Source: Chitinophagaceae bacterium
GTDB taxonomy: Bacteria > Bacteroidota > Bacteroidia > Chitinophagales > Chitinophagaceae
Assembly (NCBI GenBank): GCA_003489485.1
Contig: DNMB01000182.1
Coordinates: 1 to 16,128 of the forward strand
Length of the DNA stretch: 16,128 bases
Reading direction: 5' to 3'
A program made the position numbers and the translations under genes. Positions 1 through 7,190 of the stretch are shown here, in pieces. Within the stretch, counting starts at the first letter, position 1. Every line of letters begins with the position of its first letter. The notes beneath the pieces are model-generated. The model did not search any database, was not told where the DNA came from, and saw nothing but the letters and a program-made list of their open reading frames with translations.

Positions 1-72
1 CGCACCAAGATCAAAGAGGAGTTATCGAAGCGTCCCATGCGGTCGTTTCGTTTTGTGATCAATAAAAATTAA
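1..72 (+). CDS. 3' end of an unidentified protein (partial)
   Basis: Reading frame 1 is open from the window edge to a TAA at 70-72 and gives the last 23 residues of a protein ending in RFVINKN. The tail is rich in Lys and Arg, and codon choice looks like that of the neighbouring genes. It converges on the aminotransferase gene, whose stop lies 11 bases further on. The fragment is too short to assign to a family. It could be a chance open frame, although no other gene covers these bases. Confidence 0.5.
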   Translation, partial: RTKIKEELSKRPMRSFRFVINKN

Positions 73-83
73 TTGCTGATTTT

Positions 84-1340
84 TTAGCTCAGCTGCTGCA
101 AGGCGGTCTTGAGTTGTTGCAGCATGGCAGAAATCTCTTCTTTTTTACAAGTTCCAATACTCATTCTGTACCAGGGCGAAGAGGCGGATGCGCCAAATGC
201 ATAAAAGGGTACCAGGGCCAGTCCTGCGGCATCCAATAAAAATGCCGTTACATCTGCTTGCGAAGAAAGGACTCTTCCTTCTTTTGTGGTCTTGCCAACC
301 GCATCCACTTTTACCGTCAGATAAATAGCCGCTTCGGGTTTGATGGCATCAACCGGAAATCCTTCTGTCTTTAATTGTAACAGCCCATTGTAGATACTTG
401 TCAATCTTACTTCGACCTCTTTTTTAAAATGCGTCAGGTAGTTTTCAATAGCTGTTTTTTCTTGCAGATAAACGGCCAGCGCTTTTTGCTCGGCCATGGG
501 GGCCCACGCACCGATGTGGGTCATGATCTGCTTCATCTTTTGAATGACGAATGCAGGACCTAAGGCCCAACCCACCCGCACTCCGGTGGCGGCAAAGGCT
601 TTGCTGATCGCATCAATAAAAATGGTGTAAGATTTCATTTCAGGAAGCAGCGAGACAGGATTATGATGTTGGATTCCTCCGTAGGTAAGATGCCAGTACA
701 TTTGATCGAACATCACGTACAGCTTTTTTTGATCGGGGCCTCTTTGTCTGTTCTCTTCGAGCACCAGCTCGCAAATGGCGGTCAGCTCTTCTTTATCGAA
801 GGTGGTGCCGGTAGGATTTTGAGGCGAGCAAAGCGAAAGCAGCGTGGCTCCCTTCAGGTGAGGTGCCAATTGTTTGGCAGTGGGCATAAACCGCGTTTCG
901 GCCTGTGTCTCTATTACGGCATGTACGCTCTCCGTAAAATGCGTATAGTGGTTGTTATTCCAAGAAGGCACGGCGTACACCACTTTATCTCCCTTATCGC
1001 AAATGGCCCTAAAGACGGTATAGATTAGCGGTCTGCCTCCAGAGGCGATCAATATCTCGTCGGTACTGTAGGTGAGTTTTTCTTTTTCACTAATAAAAGT
1101 TGCAAGCGCTTCGCGCAAATCGAGATTTCCTTCGGCGGCGGGGTAGTTGGTGTGTCCCTTTTGGTAGGCATCCACAATGGCGTCCTCGAGTTCTTTGGGA
1201 ATGGGGAACAGCGCCGGATCAAAATCGCCAATGGTAAAATTGTAAATGCGGGCCCCTTGTCTGATCTTTTCTTTGATCTCTCCGCCCAGCTTAACAATTT
1301 CAGAGCCGATAAGAGTAGAAGCCAGTTGAGAGAGTTTCAT
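84..1340 (-). CDS. PLP-dependent class I/II aminotransferase (aspartate aminotransferase-like)
   Basis: This 418-residue fold-type I aminotransferase should transfer an amino group between an amino acid and a 2-oxo acid in the cytoplasm. The expected landmarks are in order: the substrate-side segment NYPAAEGNLDLREAL near 65-79, SPQNPTG with cofactor-binding Asn175, Asp212 and Tyr215 for the pyridine ring, the SKAFAATGVRVGW stretch with Schiff-base Lys247 and phosphate-binding Arg255, and a C-terminal Arg392 in WYRMSIG that should bind the substrate carboxylate. Length is typical of AspC-type enzymes, but the substrate (aspartate, aromatic or other) cannot be read from this. The ATG at 1340 directly precedes a conserved-looking N-terminus. 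The gene lies 30 bases downstream of msrB on the same strand, and a TACATTTG element in that gap suggests its own promoter. No Shine-Dalgarno sequence is visible. Confidence 0.88.
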   Translation of the reverse strand: MKLSQLASTLIGSEIVKLGGEIKEKIRQGARIYNFTIGDFDPALFPIPKELEDAIVDAYQKGHTNYPAAEGNLDLREALATFISEKEKLTYSTDEILIASGGRPLIYTVFRAICDKGDKVVYAVPSWNNNHYTHFTESVHAVIETQAETRFMPTAKQLAPHLKGATLLSLCSPQNPTGTTFDKEELTAICELVLEENRQRGPDQKKLYVMFDQMYWHLTYGGIQHHNPVSLLPEMKSYTIFIDAISKAFAATGVRVGWALGPAFVIQKMKQIMTHIGAWAPMAEQKALAVYLQEKTAIENYLTHFKKEVEVRLTSIYNGLLQLKTEGFPVDAIKPEAAIYLTVKVDAVGKTTKEGRVLSSQADVTAFLLDAAGLALVPFYAFGASASSPWYRMSIGTCKKEEISAMLQQLKTALQQLS

Positions 1341-1360
1341 GCCCGGTACGTTTGCTGCTG

Positions 1361-1368
1361 CAAATGTA
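1361..1368 (-). promoter_or_regulatory. Candidate -7 promoter element for the aminotransferase gene
   Basis: The minus strand reads TACATTTG, a full match to the Bacteroidota -7 consensus TAnnTTTG, 20 bases before the ATG at 1340. No TTTG is found at the usual -33 distance, so the promoter is only half supported. It lies in the short gap after the msrB stop codon. Confidence 0.4.
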
Positions 1369-1370
1369 CT

Positions 1371-1967
1371 TTATTTCTTTGCCCCGGACGATTTCTCAAA
1401 ATCGAGAATGACCCCGTTGATGCAATAGCGAAGACCGGTTGGAGGAGGCCCGTCATCAAAAACATGCCCCAGGTGGGCTTTGCAGCGTCCGCATTGCACC
1501 TCGGTACGCTGCATTCCATGACTGTTGTCGGGGGTATAGAGAATGCTTCCCTTTGAGAGGGGCTCAAAAAAGCTGGGCCATCCGCACCCGCTTTCAAATT
1601 TGGCCTCGCTCTTGAATAAGGGTTTTCCGCAGGCCTTGCAATAATAGGTGCCTATCTCTTTTGAATGCTCTATGGGACTGGTCCAGGGGCGTTCGGTCCC
1701 CTTTTGACGAGCAATGTAATAGACGTCGGGCGAAAGGATCTTTTTCCATTCACTTTCGGGCAGATCGACTTTACCGGTATCGGTGCGTGAGTAGACCGGA
1801 TTTTCTTTTTTGGTGGTATCCATGGCAATCTGATTTTGGGCCCCGGAGCGAACAGGGTCGGCACTGCATTGCAGCAAGACCACCGCCACCAACGGCCAGC
1901 TCAATATAGAGATCGGTATCATCCCTTTGTTAACAATAGCGGGTGGCAAAGGTTCATCTTTATTCAT
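1371..1967 (-). CDS. msrB: Peptide-methionine (R)-S-oxide reductase with N-terminal export signal
   Basis: MsrB reduces methionine-R-sulfoxide in oxidised proteins. The catalytic domain spans about residues 66-192 of 198. It has two CxxC zinc pairs (Cys110/Cys113 and Cys159/Cys162), Cys128 in GCGWPSF as the likely resolving cysteine, and catalytic Cys182 in RYCIN. Ahead of it lies a hydrophobic segment at 17-32 followed by Cys34 (VVLLQCS), which looks like a lipoprotein signal, although Gln just before the Cys is not the usual small residue. This suggests an enzyme anchored in the envelope rather than a cytoplasmic one. The start may be the ATG at 1967 or the internal ATG at 1922 (Met16), which begins just before the hydrophobic stretch. 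Either keeps the signal. It is divergent from adk, with 46 bases between the two starts, and is followed by the aminotransferase gene. Confidence 0.9.
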   Translation of the reverse strand: MNKDEPLPPAIVNKGMIPISILSWPLVAVVLLQCSADPVRSGAQNQIAMDTTKKENPVYSRTDTGKVDLPESEWKKILSPDVYYIARQKGTERPWTSPIEHSKEIGTYYCKACGKPLFKSEAKFESGCGWPSFFEPLSKGSILYTPDNSHGMQRTEVQCGRCKAHLGHVFDDGPPPTGLRYCINGVILDFEKSSGAKK

Positions 1968-1981
1968 TAGCTGTTGGGGCT

Positions 1982-1989
1982 TATATTTG
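1982..1989 (+). promoter_or_regulatory. Candidate -7 promoter element for adk
   Basis: TATATTTG matches TAnnTTTG, 24 bases before the adk ATG at 2014. A weak TTTA at 1959-1962, 19 bases upstream, could serve as the -33 element. The element supports starting adk at 2014 rather than further upstream in the same open frame, because that frame would run through the promoter. Confidence 0.45.
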
Positions 1990-2013
1990 CCCTACTGCTC
2001 AAAACGACTGTTT

Positions 2014-2589
2014 ATGTTTAATCTGGTGCTTTTTGGACCACCCGGTAGTGGTAAGGGAACCCAGTCCGATAAGCTGGTGGCCTCGTACGGGTTGATTCAT
2101 CTTTCTACTGGTAATCTGCTCAGAAAAGAGATTGCCGATCAAACTCCCTTGGGGCTGTCGGCAAAATCCTACATTGATTCCGGTAAGCTGGTGCCCGATC
2201 AGGTGGTGATCGGCATGGTAGATTCCTTTTTTGATCAGCACATAGGGGCCAAAGGATTTTTATTCGACGGTTTTCCGAGAACGGTAGCACAGGCACAGGC
2301 TCTCGATGAGCTGCTTACCAAGAAAAATACAGCCATATCGTTGGTGGTTGCCTTAGAGGTATCCGAAGAAGAACTGGTAAAAAGACTCTTGCAGCGAGGA
2401 CAAACCTCGGGGCGCTCGGACGACACCGACGAATCCGTTATTCGCAAACGTTTTGCGGTCTACACACAAGAGACAAGTCCTGTGGCCGAGCATTATCGGT
2501 TGTCTGGAAAATTCAGATCCATTGCCGGAGAAGGAAGCATCGATTCGATCTTTGCCGGAATCTGTGCCCAAATAGACGCCAATAGCTGA
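2014..2589 (+). CDS. adk: Adenylate kinase, short-LID type
   Basis: Adenylate kinase interconverts ATP plus AMP and two ADP in the cytoplasm and is essential for adenine nucleotide balance. The 191-residue protein has the P-loop GPPGSGKGT at 8-16, the AMP-binding STGNLLR near 31-37 and DGFPRT at 85-90. The LID around 128-140 is short and has no cysteines, so this is the form without a zinc-binding LID, usual in Bacteroidota. The frame extends upstream to 1927, but the ATG at 2014 gives the family N-terminus FNLVLFGPPG and lies after the promoter element. The stop TGA ends at 2589, immediately before the stop codon of the opposing rhomboid gene, so there is no intergenic base. Confidence 0.95.
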   Translation: MFNLVLFGPPGSGKGTQSDKLVASYGLIHLSTGNLLRKEIADQTPLGLSAKSYIDSGKLVPDQVVIGMVDSFFDQHIGAKGFLFDGFPRTVAQAQALDELLTKKNTAISLVVALEVSEEELVKRLLQRGQTSGRSDDTDESVIRKRFAVYTQETSPVAEHYRLSGKFRSIAGEGSIDSIFAGICAQIDANS

Positions 2590-3495
2590 TCAGGAATTCG
2601 ATTGGCTGGCTCTTTCTAAGAATTCTTTTTCTTCTTGCGTAAGGGAGTCCATTCCCTTTTGATGAATTTTTTCTAGCAACGCATCGATTCTCTCTTGTGT
2701 CAGTCGGGGCTTTTTATCAAAGGGTTTACGCGTGGCCTTATAAAAGTGGATCTCTTTGATACCCGCCTTTTTTTGTTTAGGTTTTTCGGGATTAAACAGG
2801 TCATTTGCCCAATCAAAGATCCGATTCATCCAATCGCTCAGGTCGTACCCCATGCGAATAAGCTGCATAAAGACAAAACCCATGGCACCCCCGGCCAGTA
2901 GCGGCAGATAGCTGAGTGGCTGCTGCAGGGGTTTAGTGGCCACACTCACCAATACATAGACGACCGTAAGTACCCAGAGAGGAAAGCCCCCCATCAACTG
3001 AGGAAAGAGGCGATAGTAGGGAGAGAGCATGGTGGTGGCAATGGCCACGGCCATCACGGAAGGGGCTGCTCCGTAGAATAATCCCGCACTCGTGGCATCG
3101 GGCAATATAAAAGAAGCCAGCAAATAGCCCAGCGAGCCGGCTACTCCTCCATATAAATAAAGGGCGATGATCTTTCTGTTACCGCTCAGGTCTTGAAAAA
3201 TAAATCCGAAGGCCCAAAGCCACAGCATATTGCCGAGGACCATCCAGACTCCGACGTTCGTGAACATGGCGCTCAGCAGGGTCCAGGGTCGGTAAAGCAA
3301 TTGCTGAAATTGACCGGGCAGGGCAAACCATTGTAAGATCTGTTGTCTAAAGATTTGTTCGATCTGTGCCGTATCCTGGTAGAAAAAAAAGAAATACGCC
3401 CTGCAAAGAGCAAGTGTGATAAAAACAATAAGATTGATTATCACCAGCCGGGTCAGACTATTTTGACTATCACCTAAAGAATATCCCATAGACAC
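2590..3495 (-). CDS. Rhomboid-family membrane protein lacking catalytic residues (pseudoprotease)
   Basis: This 301-residue membrane protein has about six hydrophobic segments between residues 15 and 212 and the rhomboid layout. Against the neighbouring rhomboid, the serine motif GASG is replaced by GAAP (Ala144 in place of the nucleophile), the catalytic His is Leu199, and the His before the conserved Asn89 is Met85. It is therefore predicted to be proteolytically inactive, unless Ser146 two residues later substitutes. A soluble tail at about 235-301 ends in a helical motif with GMDSLTQEEKEFL. I recall similar tails on Bacteroidota rhomboids (DUF6576, from memory). The start is GTG at 3495 or ATG at 3489. 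It lies 6 bases downstream of the active rhomboid, so the two are probably translated from one mRNA. A role as adaptor or substrate receptor is inference. Confidence 0.82.
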   Translation of the reverse strand: MSMGYSLGDSQNSLTRLVIINLIVFITLALCRAYFFFFYQDTAQIEQIFRQQILQWFALPGQFQQLLYRPWTLLSAMFTNVGVWMVLGNMLWLWAFGFIFQDLSGNRKIIALYLYGGVAGSLGYLLASFILPDATSAGLFYGAAPSVMAVAIATTMLSPYYRLFPQLMGGFPLWVLTVVYVLVSVATKPLQQPLSYLPLLAGGAMGFVFMQLIRMGYDLSDWMNRIFDWANDLFNPEKPKQKKAGIKEIHFYKATRKPFDKKPRLTQERIDALLEKIHQKGMDSLTQEEKEFLERASQSNS

Positions 3496-3501
3496 ACTAA
3501 C

Positions 3502-4242
3502 TCAATATAACGAACGACGATTGGTTTTGTTCCAATAGAGAACCATCAGAAAACCGGTAAGAGCACCTCCGAGGTGGGCAAAGTGGGCAATATTGTCGCC
3601 GCTTACGCTGGCCACTCCTCCAAACAGGTCAATGGCGGCCAGCCCCAGCATGGCCCATTTGGCCTTTACGGGTACGGGAATGAACATGATAAAAAGTTCT
3701 GTATTGGGAAACAGATACGCAAAGGCGACCATTACCCCCATAACGGCACCACTGGCACCCAGTGCGGGCGATACTGCGCCGAGTTGTTGCTGTATGGCAA
3801 CTGCATCGCCTGCAGTAAAGGACGCAAGCAATTCCTGACAGCGCAGGTATTGCACTCCCAGGTGCAGGGCTGCCGCACCCAGGCCACAGGCAAAATAAAA
3901 CAGTAAGAACCGAGGTCCGCCCCAAACGTTCTCCAGCACTTTTCCGAACATCCACAGGGTAAACATATTAAATACGATATGGAACAAGGTCTGCGGAGAG
4001 TGTGCGAACATGTGCGTAAAGAGCTGGTAGGGTCTAAACTCTCTTGCACTGCCCAATACGCCGGCCTCCAATAGCAAACGATGTAATTTCTCTGGCATGA
4101 GTGGCCAGAGCATGACCCATTCCGAAAAAGGAAAACGTGCCGAAAGCGTTAGCTGCGCCACGTACATCAACACATTGATGATGATCAGATTTTTGACAAT
4201 GGGAGGAAAGTTATCTGGTCTCGTAAATCGAAACTCGCTCAT
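3502..4242 (-). CDS. Rhomboid family intramembrane serine protease
   Basis: Rhomboids cut transmembrane segments within the membrane. This 246-residue protein keeps the full active site: GASG with nucleophile Ser164, catalytic His223 in AHLGG, and the oxyanion-side pair His88 and Asn92 in FHIVFNMF. Hydrophobic helices lie at about 17-33, 84-101, 112-130, 160-179, 195-213 and 222-238. A hydrophilic loop of about 30 residues (131-159) precedes the serine helix. The substrate is unknown. The ATG at 4242 lies exactly four bases after a TATTTTTG promoter element, which suggests a leaderless message. The gene is 14 bases downstream of rlmD and 6 bases upstream of the inactive rhomboid. Confidence 0.9.
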   Translation of the reverse strand: MSEFRFTRPDNFPPIVKNLIIINVLMYVAQLTLSARFPFSEWVMLWPLMPEKLHRLLLEAGVLGSAREFRPYQLFTHMFAHSPQTLFHIVFNMFTLWMFGKVLENVWGGPRFLLFYFACGLGAAALHLGVQYLRCQELLASFTAGDAVAIQQQLGAVSPALGASGAVMGVMVAFAYLFPNTELFIMFIPVPVKAKWAMLGLAAIDLFGGVASVSGDNIAHFAHLGGALTGFLMVLYWNKTNRRSLY

Positions 4243-4246
4243 TGCA

Positions 4247-4254
4247 CAAAAATA
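4247..4254 (-). promoter_or_regulatory. Candidate -7 promoter element four bases before the rhomboid start
   Basis: The minus strand reads TATTTTTG, a full TAnnTTTG match, then TGCA, then the ATG at 4242. A TSS at the usual distance would fall at or next to the start codon. The -33 side is weak (ATTG, 22 bases upstream, inside the rlmD 3' end). It would let the rhomboid pair be transcribed independently of rlmD. Confidence 0.5.
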
Positions 4255-4256
4255 AG

Positions 4257-5681
4257 TTATCTGCGCTTCAACTGAACAATGTTTTCGATATGATGCGTGT
4301 GTGGGAACATATCGACGGGTTGTACATGGGTAACCTGATACACCCGATCGAGCCGTTGCAAGTCTCGGGCCTGCGTGGCGGGGTTACAACTTACGTATAC
4401 GACTGTTGAGGCGGCGATCTCGAGCAGTTTATCAATGAGGGTTTCGTGCATGCCGGCCCTTGGCGGATCGGTCACGATCACATCCGGACGACCTTGCCCG
4501 GCAAAGAATTCGTCGGTGCACACGTCAATTACATCACCTGCAAAAAAAGAAGCGTTTTCGATCTGATTGATCTTTGCATTTTCTTTCGCATCCTCAATGG
4601 CGGCCGCTACCTGTTCTACCCCTACGATACGACCGGCTTTTCGACTTAAGAAAATGCCGATGCTTCCCGTACCGCAGTAAAGATCGTAGAGTGTTTCGCG
4701 GCCAGTGAGTGCTGCGGCCTCGGCCGTCAATCGATAGAGTGTTTCGGCCTGTGAGGTATTGGTCTGAAAAAAGGAGAGTGGTCCAATTTTAAAACGATAG
4801 ATCTCTTCGGGGTCTTTTCCACGTAAGATCTCTTCTACATATCCTTTGCCTGAGAACACAACGGGCTGCAGATCTTGGATGCTGTCGTTCCACTTGGTGT
4901 TAACGGTATAGAGCAGGGTGGTGATGGCCGGAAATTTCTCTTGCAGCACCTCTAGTAGTTCGCGTGTTTGCTTTGGTTTGTCTTCTCCTACGATCAGATT
5001 CACCATTAATTCTCCGCTTCGGCAAAGACGTAGTTGCAAGTTGCGCAAATAGCCCTGGTGTGCGCGGCTGTCATAGAACGTCCAACCTTTTTGCAGTGCA
5101 AGTGCCTTAATAAAATTTCGTAACTCGTTAGAGGGAGATGTCTGCAAATGGCAAGTATCGATATCGACTATCTTATCGAAGAATCCCCGGGCATGAAACC
5201 CGGCTACGTTCGACTGGCTGCTGATCTCTTCGTTGCCAAGTTCGGAGGGTAAGAGATAGCGCTTGTTGCCAAACGTGTATTCGATCTTGTTGCGATAGCC
5301 CGTGGTAGGAGAGGCACCCGCTATGGGCAATATGGTAGGCAGCGCCACCTTGCCGATACGTTGCAGGGTTTGTTCAACTTGTTGTTGCTTGTATTGAAGT
5401 TGCTTGGCATAGGGCAGCATCTGCCACTGACAGCCGCCGCACACTCCGAAATGAGCACAAAAGGGATCTACTCTCTCTTTTGCCTTTTCGATAAAAGCTA
5501 TCGGCACGGCCTCGGCCCAATCTTTTTTGCTTTTGAGTATGCGAATGTCTACCCGGTCTCCGGGTACCACGCCTTCTACGAAAATTACCTTTCCGTCTTG
5601 GCGGGCAATACATTTTCCCTCGGCCGCATAATCTTCGATCAGCAGGTTCGATAAAGTGATAGAGGATCTTTTTCTTCGCAC
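4257..5681 (-). CDS. rlmD: 23S rRNA (uracil-C5)-methyltransferase, RlmD/RlmCD type
   Basis: This family makes 5-methyluridine in 23S rRNA (U1939 in E. coli numbering; some members also modify U747). The 474-residue protein has an N-terminal TRAM-like RNA-binding domain (about 8-66), four cysteines for a [4Fe-4S] cluster (Cys75, Cys81, Cys84 and Cys177), the SAM-binding motif DLYCGTGSIG at 333-342, TDPPRAG around 404-410, catalytic Cys432 in VSCNPA, and Glu466 in HHIEN as the likely base. All expected residues are present. The start is a GTG at 5681: no ATG lies nearby, and the GTG follows a TATCTTTG promoter element by exactly four bases. The target uridine cannot be settled from sequence alone. 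Confidence 0.9.
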   Translation of the reverse strand: MRRKRSSITLSNLLIEDYAAEGKCIARQDGKVIFVEGVVPGDRVDIRILKSKKDWAEAVPIAFIEKAKERVDPFCAHFGVCGGCQWQMLPYAKQLQYKQQQVEQTLQRIGKVALPTILPIAGASPTTGYRNKIEYTFGNKRYLLPSELGNEEISSQSNVAGFHARGFFDKIVDIDTCHLQTSPSNELRNFIKALALQKGWTFYDSRAHQGYLRNLQLRLCRSGELMVNLIVGEDKPKQTRELLEVLQEKFPAITTLLYTVNTKWNDSIQDLQPVVFSGKGYVEEILRGKDPEEIYRFKIGPLSFFQTNTSQAETLYRLTAEAAALTGRETLYDLYCGTGSIGIFLSRKAGRIVGVEQVAAAIEDAKENAKINQIENASFFAGDVIDVCTDEFFAGQGRPDVIVTDPPRAGMHETLIDKLLEIAASTVVYVSCNPATQARDLQRLDRVYQVTHVQPVDMFPHTHHIENIVQLKRR

Positions 5682-5685
5682 CGGG

Positions 5686-5693
5686 CAAAGATA
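5686..5693 (-). promoter_or_regulatory. Candidate -7 promoter element four bases before the rlmD GTG
   Basis: The minus strand reads TATCTTTG, then CCCG, then GTG at 5681. The match to TAnnTTTG is complete and the spacing equals that seen for lptB and the active rhomboid. No TTTG is seen at -33. The spacing supports the GTG as the true start. Confidence 0.5.
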
Positions 5694-5738
5694 GTTGCTA
5701 CCTGTCTTGTTCGGGATTTTAATAACTTTACCCCTTAT

Positions 5739-5746
5739 TATACTTG
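5739..5746 (+). promoter_or_regulatory. Candidate -7 promoter element before the TlpA-like gene (one mismatch)
   Basis: TATACTTG differs from TAnnTTTG at one base and is followed by TAAT and the ATG at 5751, so the four-base spacing recurs. No TTTG is present at -33. It shares the 69-base divergent region with the rlmD promoter. Confidence 0.35.
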
Positions 5747-5750
5747 TAAT

Positions 5751-7187
5751 ATGAAAAGTACTTGGTTCTTCTTGCTATTGCTTTGCAGCGGCGCTTTGTG
5801 GGCCCAGGGGGGCTATGAGATCACGGTCACACTCAAACCGTATAAAGATCAATACATCTATCTCGGTCATTATTTTGGCAAGAGCTATCCCATTATCGAT
5901 TCGGTCAAAGTAGATCAGCAGTCTCGAGGGGTCTTTAAGGGGAAGCAACCCTTGCAAGGGGGGATCTACCTGATCGGATTTCCGAACAAGTCTGGATTTT
6001 TTGAGATACTGGTAGATAAACAACAACAGTTTTCGGTAACGGCCGATTCGGCTACATTGCCCAATGGCATTACCTATACGAATTCTCCCGACAATGAGCT
6101 CTTTGCCCGGTATCAACGAATGGTGTCCGAAAAGGGAATGCGCATCAATTCATTGCGCGAGGTGTTGAAAACGGCTCCTACCAGAGCCGACTCCACTCGT
6201 CTGATCGATTCACTCAACTCACTCGATATCGACTTGCGTAATTCGCGCGATCGGTTGATCGAGGAGCATAGCGGTACCTTCTTGGCTTCACTGTTGCAGG
6301 CCATGCGCGAACCAGTCTTACCCACCGAGCTGCAGCAGCCGGCCAATCGCGAAGATTCCATCAAGGCCTTTCGCTATTACCGCGATCATTTTTGGGATGG
6401 TGTTAATTTTTGGGACGGGCGACTGGCCTATACCACTTTTTTCGAGGAGAAGCTCGATCGATATTTTAATCAACTGGTAACCCCTCATCCCGATTCGGTC
6501 AACAAAGAGATGGATTACATGCTCGGGTTTGCCTCTATCAATCCCGAAATGCAACGCTTTTTGTTGCTACGTTTTATCAATCGTTACTACAGCCAGCGCT
6601 ACATGTGGGAAGACGCCGTCTTTGTTCATCTCTATGAAAAATATTTCTCTTCCAAGACATACCCTTGGCTGAGCGAGCAAGGAAAAAAGACCATTACGGA
6701 CCGTGCCTATAGTTTAATGGCCAACATACTGGGCACGCCTGCTACCGATATTGAACTGCCCGATTCGACGGGTCGTACGGTATCGCTATATGCGCTGCAA
6801 AAGCAATATACCCTGGTGGTGTTTTGGGATCCTACCTGCGGGCATTGCAAGGAAACCCTGCCCAAGATCGATTCGGTCTATGCGGCCCGTTGGAAGCAAG
6901 ACGGAGTGGGTATTTATGCCGTAGCCAAAGAGACCGAAGGAACGCGTGCAGATTGGCTGCGTTTCATTGCCGAAAAGAAGATCGGACATTGGAGTCATGT
7001 GTATTATAGCAAGGAGGCTGAAAAAAACCGGGTCGAAAAAAATGTTCCGGGGTATTCTCAACTCTACGACGTGCAATCGTTCCCCACACTTTATTTATTG
7101 GATAAAGACAAGCGCATCGTTGCTAAGAAGCTCTCGTACGAGCAGATGGACGAGATCATCCAGCTAAAGAAAAAAGAAAAACAGTAA
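5751..7187 (+). CDS. Exported TlpA/thioredoxin-like protein with DUF4369-like N-terminus
   Basis: The 478-residue protein starts with a signal peptide (hydrophobic 5-16, likely cleavage after Ala18 in ALWAQG), so it should act in the periplasm. Residues of about 21-100 form a beta-rich domain like the DUF4369 module common in Bacteroidota. Residues of about 110-320 are a helical middle region of the kind often annotated DUF5106. The C-terminus (325-478) is a thioredoxin fold with active site CGHC at 363-366 and the cis-proline loop at Pro445 in SFPTLY. Such proteins reduce or exchange disulfides in exported proteins; the partner here is unknown. The middle region has many WD and FW dipeptides, for example around 214-222. 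The gene is divergent from rlmD and its stop lies 3 bases from the metF stop. Confidence 0.85.
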   Translation: MKSTWFFLLLLCSGALWAQGGYEITVTLKPYKDQYIYLGHYFGKSYPIIDSVKVDQQSRGVFKGKQPLQGGIYLIGFPNKSGFFEILVDKQQQFSVTADSATLPNGITYTNSPDNELFARYQRMVSEKGMRINSLREVLKTAPTRADSTRLIDSLNSLDIDLRNSRDRLIEEHSGTFLASLLQAMREPVLPTELQQPANREDSIKAFRYYRDHFWDGVNFWDGRLAYTTFFEEKLDRYFNQLVTPHPDSVNKEMDYMLGFASINPEMQRFLLLRFINRYYSQRYMWEDAVFVHLYEKYFSSKTYPWLSEQGKKTITDRAYSLMANILGTPATDIELPDSTGRTVSLYALQKQYTLVVFWDPTCGHCKETLPKIDSVYAARWKQDGVGIYAVAKETEGTRADWLRFIAEKKIGHWSHVYYSKEAEKNRVEKNVPGYSQLYDVQSFPTLYLLDKDKRIVAKKLSYEQMDEIIQLKKKEKQ

Positions 7188-7190
7188 GGC

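Noticed and set aside
50..95. Possible terminator of the aminotransferase gene: GCTGA/TCAGC arms (75-79 and 89-93) with a T-rich stretch after it on the minus strand.
   Set aside because: The stem is only five base pairs and overlaps the stop codon. The following T stretch is interrupted. It is too weak to list as a terminator.
1927..2013. An N-terminal extension of adenylate kinase from an upstream ATG.
   Set aside because: Adenylate kinase begins at FNLVLFGPPG, and the promoter element at 1982-1989 falls within the extension.
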